Below are positions 35,602 through 43,916 of a stretch of 64,000 nt of DNA, piece after piece. Under the pieces are notes generated by a model. The model was not told where the DNA came from. It saw nothing but the letters and a program-made list of their open reading frames with translations, and ran no database searches. The position numbers and the translations under genes are program-made. Numbering within the stretch: the stretch's first letter is position 1; every line of letters starts with the position of its first letter. The stretch covers positions 4,216,001-4,280,000 of the forward strand of contig NZ_CP015163.1 of NCBI RefSeq assembly GCF_003312875.1. Direction: 5' to 3'. The stretch is from Amycolatopsis albispora. Lineage in GTDB: Bacteria > Actinomycetota > Actinomycetes > Mycobacteriales > Pseudonocardiaceae.

Positions 35602-38592
35602 GTGGTGCTGGTGCGTTCTGGGCGATGGGCCGCCGCGGTGCTCGCGCTCGCGGCGGCCTACTACCTCGGCGCCCGCCTCGGGCTCGAATTCGCGTTGGTG
35701 CGCGGACAGGTCGCGCCGCTGTGGCCGTCGACCGGGCTGGCGCTCGCCGCCATGCTGCGCTTCGGCGTCCGGCTCTGGCCGGGGGCGCTGCTCGGGTCGC
35801 TGGCCGCCAACGCGCCGCTCGGGCCGTCACCGCTCGCGGTGCTCGTCATCGCCGCGGGCGCGGCCGCGGCGCCCGCCGTCTCCGTGTACCTGTTGCGCCG
35901 CGCCGCCTTCCGCACCGATCTGGCCCGGCTGCGCGACGTGGTCGCGCTCGTCCTGCTCGGCGCCATGGCCGGGATGGCGGTCAGCGCCACCGTCGGCATC
36001 ACCACCCTCACCACGGCCGGTGCGCTTCCCGGCGATCAGGTGCTCACCGCCTGGTCGGTCTGGTGGGCTGGCGACGCGACCGGCGTGCTCGTGTTCGCGC
36101 CCCCGCTGCTCGTGTTGTTCAACGCCCGTCAGCAGACCACCCAGTGGGCCAAGGCGACCGCACTGGTCACCGGCACGCTCGCGCTGTCCACCGCGGTGGC
36201 CGCCGGGCAGCTGCCGTGGCTGTTCGTCATCTTCCCGATGGTGATCTGGAGCGCCTGGCGCCTCGGCCTCGCCGTGGTCTCCGCCTGCCTGGTCATCGCC
36301 ACCACCGGCACCACCATCGCCGCCGCGCTCGGGGCCGGGCCGTTCGCCGGGCAGGACCTGCTGAACCGGATGGTGCTGCTCCAGTCCTTCAACGGCGCGC
36401 TCGTGCTGACCGGCCTGCTGCTCGCCGCGGCGGCCGCCGAGCAGCGCACGGCCGCCGCGCTCAGCGAACGCGCGGGCGCCGAACTGGAAGCCAGGGTCAC
36501 CGAGCGCACCGCGATGTTCACCGAGGCCGAGCGCGTCGGCCGCGTGGGCAGCTGGGAACGCGACCTGGCCACCGACGCGGTGACCTGGAGCGACCAGATG
36601 TTCCGCCTCTACGGCCTGGTCCCCCGCTCCCGCGAACTCGACTACCGCACCGTGCTCTCCTACGTGCACCCCGAAGACCGCGACGCCATCATCGCCAGCA
36701 ACGACCGGGCACTGCGCGAACACCTCGACACCGAACTCGCGCACCGCGTGGTGTGGCCGGACGGCACGATCCGCTGGCTCAACCGCCGCGCCAGCGTGGT
36801 GGTGGACAAATCGGGCGTGGCGCGGAAGATCGTCGGCACCGCGCAGGACATCACCGCGGCCAGGACGGCGGCGGCGGAAACGCGGCTGCTGCTCGAATCC
36901 GGCACCGACGCCATCGTCGGCTTCGACGCCGACGGCGAGGTGACCCTGGTCAACGACCGGGCCGCCGACCTGTTCGGCGAACTCACCGGCCAGCGGATCG
37001 CCCGCGCGCTGCCGGACCTGGACACCGGCAACCCCGTCCAGGGCGCCGAACTCACCGGCAGGCGACCGGACGGCACCGAGTTCCCGGCGGAGGTCACGCT
37101 GCGGCCGCTGCCGGAGCCCGACGGCACCTTCGGCGGCACGGTCGCCGTGGTGGTGGCCCGCGACATCACCCGCCGCAAGGAAGCCGAGTCGGCCAGGCGG
37201 CAGCTGCAGGACGAGCATCGCCGGCGCCAGCAGGCCCTGGAGATCAACGACAACGTCATCCAGGGCCTGGCGGCGGCCTTGTACGCGCTGGAATCCGGCG
37301 AAGCCGACCGGGCGGAACGCACGCTGCGCCGCACCCTCGACACCGCCCGCGAAACCATGCGGAACCTGTTGCACAACAGCACCGGCATCGCGCCCGGCGA
37401 CCTCGTGCGACGGCAGCCCGCCGAACTCGCGCCCCCGGCGCCGCCCGCGGCCGAAGCCCAGCCGGCCGCGCCGGTCACCGCGGTCATCGCCGACGACAGC
37501 CGCGAAGTCCGGTTCGCGCTGCGCGCGCTGCTGGAATCGTTGCCGGGCATCACCGTCGTGGGTGAGGTGGCCGACGGCGTCGAGGCGGTCCGCGTCGCCG
37601 GCGACCGCCAGCCCGACGCGATGCTGCTCGACCTGGCCATGCCGGTCATGGACGGGCTCGAGGCGCTGCCGCTGATCCTCGCGGCCTCGCCGGGCACCAA
37701 AGTCATCGTGGTCTCCGGCTACGGCCGCGACCAGGTCGCCGAGCAGGCGCTGCGCCTCGGCGCCACCGCCTACGTGGAGAAGGGCGGCTCGACCCGGCTG
37801 CTGGCGAACCTGCTCGCCGACCTGTTCTCCGAGATCGGCCGCGCCAGAACGGAATCACCGCCCGCCCCGGTCGCCGACGACCACCCCGGCCTGGACCAGC
37901 AGGCGGAACTCGCGGTGACCTGCGCCCACGAACTGCGCACCCCGATCACCGCCCTGACCAGCATCACCGAGCTGCTGCTGACGCAGAGCGACCGGCTGCC
38001 GTCCGCGACCGTCCACAAGCTACTCGGCACGACGGCACGCAGCCTGCGGCAGATGGACCGCCTGGTGCAGGACCTCGCCGACGCCGGGCGCCTGCTCTCC
38101 GGCGGGCTGGAACTGCTGCTGGAGCCCACCGATCTCGGCGAGCTGGCGCGCACGGTGCTCGGCGAACTGGGTGAACTGTCCGGAGACCACCCGATCGAAC
38201 TGCGGGCGGAACCGGGCGTGGTGGCCGGGGTCGATCCGTTCCGCATCCGGCAGATCCTGGTGAACCTGCTCGGCAATGCGGCGAAGTTCAGCCCGGCGGG
38301 CAGCCCGATCCGGCTCGGCATCGCGGTCGCGGGCGAACACGTGGAAATCTCGGTCAGCGACCGCGGTCCCGGCATTCCCGCCGAGCACCGCGACCGGCTG
38401 TTCGGCAAGTTCGAACGGCTCGGCAGCACACGCTCCGGCACCGGGCTCGGGCTGTACCTGTCGAAGGAGATCGCCAAGGCGCACCAAGGGGATCTGGTGC
38501 TCGCCGACGGCGGTCCCGGTGGCTGCACCTTCGTGCTTTCACTGCCGATCGTGCTCGGCGACCGGGCCACGGCGCGTGCACTAGAAAGCTAA
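35602..38592 (+). CDS. MASE1/PAS hybrid sensor kinase with internal receiver
   Basis: 996 residues. Order: MASE1-type membrane sensor with about eight helices (1-280), two PAS domains (about 310-540), a helix ALEINDNVIQGLAAALYALE near 547, a receiver domain (about 630-745, phospho-acceptor in LLDLAMPVMDG), then a HisKA helix with H776 in CAHELRTP and a HATPase_c domain (NLLGNAAKF, SDRGPGIP, GTGLGLYLSK). The 547 helix looks like a HisKA_3 phospho-acceptor with Asn in place of His. A receiver placed before the catalytic core is unusual. GTG at 35602 has no ribosome site and may be leaderless. The STAS gene follows by 87 bp. Confidence 0.88.
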   Translation: MVLVRSGRWAAAVLALAAAYYLGARLGLEFALVRGQVAPLWPSTGLALAAMLRFGVRLWPGALLGSLAANAPLGPSPLAVLVIAAGAAAAPAVSVYLLRRAAFRTDLARLRDVVALVLLGAMAGMAVSATVGITTLTTAGALPGDQVLTAWSVWWAGDATGVLVFAPPLLVLFNARQQTTQWAKATALVTGTLALSTAVAAGQLPWLFVIFPMVIWSAWRLGLAVVSACLVIATTGTTIAAALGAGPFAGQDLLNRMVLLQSFNGALVLTGLLLAAAAAEQRTAAALSERAGAELEARVTERTAMFTEAERVGRVGSWERDLATDAVTWSDQMFRLYGLVPRSRELDYRTVLSYVHPEDRDAIIASNDRALREHLDTELAHRVVWPDGTIRWLNRRASVVVDKSGVARKIVGTAQDITAARTAAAETRLLLESGTDAIVGFDADGEVTLVNDRAADLFGELTGQRIARALPDLDTGNPVQGAELTGRRPDGTEFPAEVTLRPLPEPDGTFGGTVAVVVARDITRRKEAESARRQLQDEHRRRQQALEINDNVIQGLAAALYALESGEADRAERTLRRTLDTARETMRNLLHNSTGIAPGDLVRRQPAELAPPAPPAAEAQPAAPVTAVIADDSREVRFALRALLESLPGITVVGEVADGVEAVRVAGDRQPDAMLLDLAMPVMDGLEALPLILAASPGTKVIVVSGYGRDQVAEQALRLGATAYVEKGGSTRLLANLLADLFSEIGRARTESPPAPVADDHPGLDQQAELAVTCAHELRTPITALTSITELLLTQSDRLPSATVHKLLGTTARSLRQMDRLVQDLADAGRLLSGGLELLLEPTDLGELARTVLGELGELSGDHPIELRAEPGVVAGVDPFRIRQILVNLLGNAAKFSPAGSPIRLGIAVAGEHVEISVSDRGPGIPAEHRDRLFGKFERLGSTRSGTGLGLYLSKEIAKAHQGDLVLADGGPGGCTFVLSLPIVLGDRATARALES

Positions 38593-38679
38593 GCCTTCGT
38601 CGCCGTGCCGCCCCAGTGCGCCAGGCGCATAATGGGGCGACCAAGGGCGGTTTCCCGTCGGCGATGCGAGGAGCACACC

Positions 38680-39120
38680 TTGCCAACGGCCGGAGAGGTC
38701 TATCTCAACCTCCGCGTCCACCGCAGCGGAGTGATCATCGGATGCGTGACCGGTGACGTCGATTGCCTCGGCGCACCAGTGCTGGCCCGGTTCCTGGCCA
38801 AGCGCATCGCCGCCCGCGAAGACTTCGTGCTCGACCTGCGCGGCCTGAGCTTTCTCGGCGCGGCGGGCCTGGCCACGCTGCTGGAGGCGGCGAGCGCGGC
38901 GGCCGAGGCGAACGTCTCGTGGGCGATGGTGACCTGGGGCCCGGTGGTGAACCGGGTGATCGAGGCGATCGGGGTGAGCACCGTGCTGCCGACGCATCCC
39001 ACGCTGCTCGACGCGCTGGCCGACGTCAAGGCTGGTCGGCAGCGGCTCGACCGCGCGCCGGCCAGAACGGCGCGGCGCCCGGTCTTCGCCGGCTCGGGAC
39101 GGCTTCCGCCCACCCTCTGA
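38680..39120 (+). CDS. STAS-domain protein (anti-sigma-factor antagonist-like)
   Basis: 146 residues with one STAS domain (VITGDVDCLGAP-like start, LDLRGLSFLGAAGLATLLEA core). In antagonists of the SpoIIAA/RsbV type the phosphorylatable residue is Ser/Thr in DxS; here the matching stretch is LSFLGAAG, so a serine is present at LS. The TTG at 38680 follows GAGGAG by 6 bp; an upstream ATG frame is not conserved-looking. It may act with the preceding kinase in a stress or sigma-control pathway. No partner anti-sigma gene is adjacent. Confidence 0.82.
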   Translation: MPTAGEVYLNLRVHRSGVIIGCVTGDVDCLGAPVLARFLAKRIAAREDFVLDLRGLSFLGAAGLATLLEAASAAAEANVSWAMVTWGPVVNRVIEAIGVSTVLPTHPTLLDALADVKAGRQRLDRAPARTARRPVFAGSGRLPPTL

Positions 39121-39124
39121 TCGG

Positions 39125-40000
39125 CTACCTTGGTTCGCCGAACCAGCGCAGCACGCGCTCGGCGACTTCGTCCGGCTGCTCGAGGTGCAGGAAGTGCCCG
39201 GCGTTGCGCACCACGGCGACCTCCGAGCCCGGTGCCAGTCCCCGCTCCGCCTGCTCGAAGTGCTCCACGGTGATGCAGCCGTCGTCGGCACCCGCCATGA
39301 CCAGCAGCGGCAGCTTCGCGGCGGCCTCGCTGCGGCCGCCGAAGTCCACCAGCGCCGGATCGTGCCTGCTGGGGTCGAAGTTCGCCCGGTAGACCTTCAG
39401 CGAGTTCTCGATGAACCGCTCGTCGCCGTACATGCGGTGGATGCGCTCGCGGTGCTCCGGTGACGGGGTCAGCCCCGGCGACCAGGTGGCCCACAGGTAG
39501 TCGATCAGCCGCCGGTCGAGCCGCAGCACCGTCTCGGCCACCCCCTCGACGTTGAACAACCACATGTAGAACAACCGCTGCTGCTGCGCGGGATCGCTGA
39601 GCGCGGCGGTCAGCGTCGCGGGCGGCGGCACCGCCATCGTCACGCCCCGGCGCAAGGCTTCCGGCCAGGCCGCGGCCACCCGGCCGACCATGCCCGCGCC
39701 GACATCGTGTCCGATCATGTCCACGCCGCCCGGGTCGAGCGCGCGGGCGACGGCCGCCGCGTCGGCGGCGAAGGTGAGGCTGCCCGGATACTCCAGTTCG
39801 GCCGCGGTGTCCGGGTGGAAACCCCGCAGGTAGGGCGCGATCACCCGCCTGCCGGCGGCGACCAGCCGCTCGGCCAGCGGCCCGAAGGTCGCCGGGTGAT
39901 CGGGAAAGCCGTGCCAGCACACCACCACGGGCCCGTCCCCGGCGGCCAGCGCGGGGAAGTCGAGCCGGTCGGTTTTGACCACGATCTCCTCGAAGTCCAT
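39125..40000 (-). CDS. Alpha/beta hydrolase, epoxide-hydrolase-like
   Basis: 291 residues. The oxyanion segment is CWHGFPDHP and the nucleophile elbow reads MIGHDVGAGM, with Asp and not Ser at the centre, which is characteristic of epoxide hydrolases and haloalkane dehalogenases. The catalytic His is in NAGHFLHLEQP and the acid probably in MAGADDGC. Cap-domain tyrosines (FYMWLF, DYLWATW) fit epoxide hydrolases. It stops 5 bp from the convergent STAS gene. Confidence 0.88.
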   Translation of the reverse strand: MDFEEIVVKTDRLDFPALAAGDGPVVVCWHGFPDHPATFGPLAERLVAAGRRVIAPYLRGFHPDTAAELEYPGSLTFAADAAAVARALDPGGVDMIGHDVGAGMVGRVAAAWPEALRRGVTMAVPPPATLTAALSDPAQQQRLFYMWLFNVEGVAETVLRLDRRLIDYLWATWSPGLTPSPEHRERIHRMYGDERFIENSLKVYRANFDPSRHDPALVDFGGRSEAAAKLPLLVMAGADDGCITVEHFEQAERGLAPGSEVAVVRNAGHFLHLEQPDEVAERVLRWFGEPR

Positions 40001-40056
40001 GCGGCCAGCCTAGCGCGTCCACGCGGCCCGCGAGTCCAAAAAGGACGCTGCGTACG

Positions 40057-41676
40057 TCAGCGACTGAGCACCGGCACGGCGGTCCGGGTGCGGGGGACGT
40101 CGGCGTACGAGCCGTCGGCACGCAGGCGCTGGTAGCCGATCTCCAGCACCGCGGCGCCCGGCCGGTGCGTGGTCACCTCGACCCGGCCGCCGCTGACCGT
40201 CACCGTGCCCGCACTCGACGGAATGAGCTTGGCGTGCAACCGGTTCAGCGGATTACCCAGGTCGAACGCCGCGCCCGGCGCGCTGCGCACGGTCACGCCG
40301 GTGCCACCCGGGACCCCGGCCCGCAGGCGAAGCACACGTTCGTCGGCGCGGATGCCGAGCGGGCCGACCCCGGCGGGCAGCGGCTGGTCGGCAGTGGTCA
40401 GGTCGATGGCGAGCGGACCGGCCACCCGCATCCGCGAGCTGTACAGCCGCCGGTTGTCCGTTGTGGACGGACGGCCGTGGTGGACGTAGAACTGCTCGGA
40501 ACCATCCGGCGACGCGGTGATGCTGCCGTGCCCGGTCGAATACACGCCCTGCGCGGGATCCTGCGACAGCACCGGGTTCGCCTGGCTCTTGCGCCACGGC
40601 CCGAGCGGGCTGTCGGCCGTCGCGTACCCGACGCCGTAGTGCTCGTTCTCGTAGTTGTTGGCCGAGTAGGTGAGGCGGTAGACCGGCTTGCCGTGCTCGT
40701 CGGTGGTGCGCACGGTGGTCGAACCTTCGGCCCACCGCCGGTCCTTCTTCGCCCCGCCCGACTTCGCGTAGTCGTCGACGTGCGCGTTCTCCCACGACTG
40801 CTTGTCCGAGCCGTAGTTCAGGATCGGGGTGAAGCCGTCCTTGCGGGTGCCCGGCGGGTCGGCGGGATCGAGGTTGGCGTCACGATAGGACGGTGCGATC
40901 GCCGGCTTGGTCCGGCCTGCCGGGTCGTGCCACCAATCGCTGGTCAGCTCGACCGCGTAGATGTTGGATTCCTCGATGTACTTGCCGAGATCGGTGTCCC
41001 ACACCCAGTTCCGGTAGGCGTTGCGCGAGAAGTACAGGTAGATCCGGCCGTCGGCGTCGAAGAAGACGTTGGGATCGATGAACGGAATGTACGTGCCCAG
41101 CGGCGCGGTCCGGCCTTCTTCCAGCGTGGCCGGCGGCTTCTTCTGCTCGGCGTCCATGATCAGGTTGACGTCGTGGTAGTCCGGGTCGTACGGGTGGTAG
41201 TCCAGCGGGCCCGGCGCCACGTCGCGGAACGGCCCGGCCGGTGACTCCGCCACCGCGACGCCCACCTTCGACGGCTCCTCGAAGTCGGCGTACTTGAAGT
41301 GCCCGGCCACGTTCTGGTTCATCCGGCCCGAGTAGAACAGGTAGTACAGCCCGGTTTTCTCGTTGTGGTACAGCTCCGGCGCCCAGAACCAGTCGTGTGC
41401 CCACGCGCCCGCCTTGCCCGCTTCGAGCGCGCCGCCGGGCAGGTGCTCCCAGGTGGCCAGGTCCGGCGAGCGGTAGATGCCGAAGTGGTAACCGGGATCG
41501 GCGCCCTCGGTCGAATAGGCGTAGTAGTACCCGCTGGCGCGGTCGAAGTGCACGAACGGATCGGCACCCGGGGTCGCCGCGTTGTTGAAGTACGTGGGCT
41601 GCCGGGGAGCCGCCGCGACGGGCAGCGCGCCCGCCAGGAGCAGCAGGCCGACCAGGACGAGAACGCTCTTCCGCAC
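40057..41676 (-). CDS. Secreted GH43-type glycoside hydrolase
   Basis: 539 residues with a signal peptide (RKSVLVLVGLLLLAGALPVA). The five-bladed beta-propeller fold of GH43 is indicated by ATPGADPFVHFD (general base Asp), PFIDPNVFFDADGRIYLYF (pKa-modulating Asp) and RWAEGSTTVRT (probable acid Glu). About 130 C-terminal residues form a beta-rich module of unknown binding role. Substrates of the family are arabinan, xylan or galactan. The GTG at 41676 follows AGAGG at 6 bp; a longer frame from 41751 has an improbable hydrophilic N-terminus. Confidence 0.85.
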   Translation of the reverse strand: MRKSVLVLVGLLLLAGALPVAAAPRQPTYFNNAATPGADPFVHFDRASGYYYAYSTEGADPGYHFGIYRSPDLATWEHLPGGALEAGKAGAWAHDWFWAPELYHNEKTGLYYLFYSGRMNQNVAGHFKYADFEEPSKVGVAVAESPAGPFRDVAPGPLDYHPYDPDYHDVNLIMDAEQKKPPATLEEGRTAPLGTYIPFIDPNVFFDADGRIYLYFSRNAYRNWVWDTDLGKYIEESNIYAVELTSDWWHDPAGRTKPAIAPSYRDANLDPADPPGTRKDGFTPILNYGSDKQSWENAHVDDYAKSGGAKKDRRWAEGSTTVRTTDEHGKPVYRLTYSANNYENEHYGVGYATADSPLGPWRKSQANPVLSQDPAQGVYSTGHGSITASPDGSEQFYVHHGRPSTTDNRRLYSSRMRVAGPLAIDLTTADQPLPAGVGPLGIRADERVLRLRAGVPGGTGVTVRSAPGAAFDLGNPLNRLHAKLIPSSAGTVTVSGGRVEVTTHRPGAAVLEIGYQRLRADGSYADVPRTRTAVPVLSR

Positions 41677-41725
41677 CGCCGACCTCTGTTTCCTCTTGTT
41701 GGGTCTTGTCGATTGTCGGGTATTT

Positions 41726-42397
41726 TCAGCCGGGTTTTGCGGGCTTGTCAAGGTGGTCGCCGGGCAGCCGGACCGTGGTGACGCGCAGGAACTGCTGCAC
41801 CAGCGGCCCCATCGCGAGCGCCACCACCAGGGTGCCGAGGCCCGCCGTGCCGCCGAGCGCCCAGCCGACGGCGAGCACGGCGATCTCGATCGTGGTGCGC
41901 ACCAGCCAGATCGGCCTGCCGGTGACCCGCACGGCCCCGGTCATCAGGCCGTCGCGTGGCCCGGAACCGAAGCGGGCGCCGAGGTAGACAGCGTCGGAGA
42001 AGGTCAGCATGAGCAGGCCGAAGGCGAAGAAGGCCAAGCGCGTGCCGAGTGATTCCGGCACCGGCAGCAGCCACGCCGCGAGGTCCGCGGACAAGCCGAC
42101 CAGCAGCACGTTCAGCAGCGTGCCGAGGCCGGGCAGTTCCCGCAGCGGGACCCAGAACAGCAGCACGGCCACCGCGATCAGATTCGTGGCCCAGCCGAAG
42201 CTCAGCCCGGTGCGTTCGGAGACACCTTCGGCGAGCACGCTCCAGCTCGACGCGCCGAGCCCGGACTCGACGAGGAACGTGACGGAGGTGCCGTAACCGA
42301 TCAGGCCGGCGATCAACTGCGGGATCCGGCGCAGCTTCCGGCCCGCGCGGAGTTGCTCTCCCGCGGTCATGCGCCGGGCCACGGACTGCGTGCTCAT
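41726..42397 (-). CDS. yczE: YczE/YitT-family membrane protein
   Basis: 223-residue integral membrane protein with about five helices (LIGYGTSVTFLVESGLGASS; LIAVAVLLFWVPLRELPG; IEIAVLAVGWALGGTAGLG). Family members are predicted transporters of unknown substrate. It is divergent, with only 14 bp between starts, from a MocR regulator; YczR-YczE pairs are a recognised MocR subgroup, so control by that regulator is expected. An internal ATG at 42367 is an alternative start. Confidence 0.85.
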   Translation of the reverse strand: MSTQSVARRMTAGEQLRAGRKLRRIPQLIAGLIGYGTSVTFLVESGLGASSWSVLAEGVSERTGLSFGWATNLIAVAVLLFWVPLRELPGLGTLLNVLLVGLSADLAAWLLPVPESLGTRLAFFAFGLLMLTFSDAVYLGARFGSGPRDGLMTGAVRVTGRPIWLVRTTIEIAVLAVGWALGGTAGLGTLVVALAMGPLVQQFLRVTTVRLPGDHLDKPAKPG

Positions 42398-42411
42398 ACC
42401 GGTGATCTTGG

Positions 42412-43851
42412 GTGGCGACTGGCATTGCCGGAAAGGGCCAGATCGAGGACGCTGGCCCGGTGCACACCAGCAGCCACGCGCTCGCCCGCCTGCTCGGGGA
42501 CTTCTCGGCCGGGGCCGGACCGGCGCACCGGCGGCTCAGCGACCTGATCCGCCTGCTCATCCTGGACGGCCGCCTGCCGCTGGACACCGCGCTGCCCGGC
42601 GAACGGGACCTGGCCGCGGTGCTGGGCATCAGCCGCACCACGGTGTCCACCGCCTACGCGACGCTGCGCGAACAGGGCTACCTCAGCTCCCGCGACCGGG
42701 CACGCGGCCGGACGCAGGTTCCGACACGCGCGCAGCCGGAACCGGCTTCGCCCGGGCCGGATCTGATCGACTTCTCGCACGCGGCACCGCCCGCGCCAGG
42801 CGAGGCGCTGCACCGCGCCTACACGCGGGCGCTGGACCGGCTCCCCCGCTACCTGCCGCGTCACGGATACCACCCGGCCGGGCTGCCCGAGCTGCGTGCC
42901 GCCGTTGCCCGGCGGTACACCGAGCGCGGGCTGGCGACCGACCCGGAGCAGATCCTGGTCACCAACGGCGCCCAGCACGCGTTCAGCCTGCTGGTCCGCA
43001 CGACGTTGCGCCCGCGCGACCGCGTGGTGACCGATCACCCGAGTTATCCGCACGCGCTGCAGGTGCTCCGGTCGGCGGGCTGCCGGATCACGCCGGTCGC
43101 GGTGACCGAGGACGGCTGGGACGTCGACGGCCTGGCGGCGGCCGCTCGCGGGGCCGCGATGGTGTTCCTGATCCCGGACTTCCACAACCCGACCGGCCTG
43201 CTCATGTCCGAAGTGGACAGAGCGCGGCTGCGGTTCGACGGCGGGCTGGTGGTCGACGAGACGATGACCGAGCTGGCGCTGGACACCGCGCCGCCGGTGC
43301 CGGTGGCCGCGCACCGGCCGGGCGTGGTGTCGATCGGCTCGGCGGCGAAGACCTTCTGGGGCGGGCTGCGGATCGGCTGGCTACGCGCGGATCGCGGGCT
43401 GGTGCAACGGCTCGCGCAGGCACGGGCCGGTACCGATCTCGGCACGCCGGTGGTCGAGCAGCTCGCCTGCGCCGAACTGCTCGGGGAGATCGAACAGGTG
43501 CTGCCCGGCAGGCTGGCCGAACTGCGGGAGCGGCGGGCGTTCCTGCTGGAGCTGGTCGGCGAGCACCTGCCGGACTGGACGGTCGGCCGTTCGGACGGCG
43601 GGCTGTCGGTGTGGGCGCGGCTGCCCGAACCGGTCAGCTCGGCACTGGCCGCCGTCGCCCCTCGGTTCGGCGTGCACCTGGCGGCGGGGCCGCGCTTCGG
43701 TGTCGGGGGCGCGTTCGAGCGGTACGTCCGGCTGCCGTACTCACTGGACCCGGCGCCGATGACCGACGGGATCAAGGGCATCGCCGCCGCCCTGTCCGCC
43801 GTCCGTTCGGGGACACGGGCGCCCACGACCCCGGCGACACCCCTGGCCTAG
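42412..43851 (+). CDS. yczR: MocR-family regulator (YczR-like)
   Basis: 479 residues: a GntR-type winged helix (about 40-110, LPGERDLAAVLGISRTTVST) and an aminotransferase fold with PLP lysine in GSAAKTFWGGLR and the upstream DFHNPTGLL segment. It starts with GTG at 42412. Pairing with the divergent YczE gene matches the known YczR subgroup. It is a second, distinct MocR protein in the window, and PLP is presumably the sensed or bound cofactor. Confidence 0.9.
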   Translation: MATGIAGKGQIEDAGPVHTSSHALARLLGDFSAGAGPAHRRLSDLIRLLILDGRLPLDTALPGERDLAAVLGISRTTVSTAYATLREQGYLSSRDRARGRTQVPTRAQPEPASPGPDLIDFSHAAPPAPGEALHRAYTRALDRLPRYLPRHGYHPAGLPELRAAVARRYTERGLATDPEQILVTNGAQHAFSLLVRTTLRPRDRVVTDHPSYPHALQVLRSAGCRITPVAVTEDGWDVDGLAAAARGAAMVFLIPDFHNPTGLLMSEVDRARLRFDGGLVVDETMTELALDTAPPVPVAAHRPGVVSIGSAAKTFWGGLRIGWLRADRGLVQRLAQARAGTDLGTPVVEQLACAELLGEIEQVLPGRLAELRERRAFLLELVGEHLPDWTVGRSDGGLSVWARLPEPVSSALAAVAPRFGVHLAAGPRFGVGGAFERYVRLPYSLDPAPMTDGIKGIAAALSAVRSGTRAPTTPATPLA

Positions 43852-43906
43852 TGTCACGAATGTGGCTTTCGAGACGCGAAACGTCTCGAAAGCCACATTC
43901 GTGACA
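43852..43906. repeat. Dispersed palindrome, TGTCACG...GAGACG type
   Basis: Arms TGTCACGAATGTGGCTTTCG + AGACG and mirror image around CGAAA. It starts at the stop codon of the MocR gene and fills the gap to the convergent MMPL gene, supporting a terminator-like location. Confidence 0.88.
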
Positions 43907-43916
43907 TCGCTCTGGG

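Noticed and set aside
35246..35830. Arg/Pro-rich minus-strand frame between chitinase and the hybrid kinase
   Set aside because: It runs through a palindromic repeat and into the kinase gene; low complexity and no homology features.
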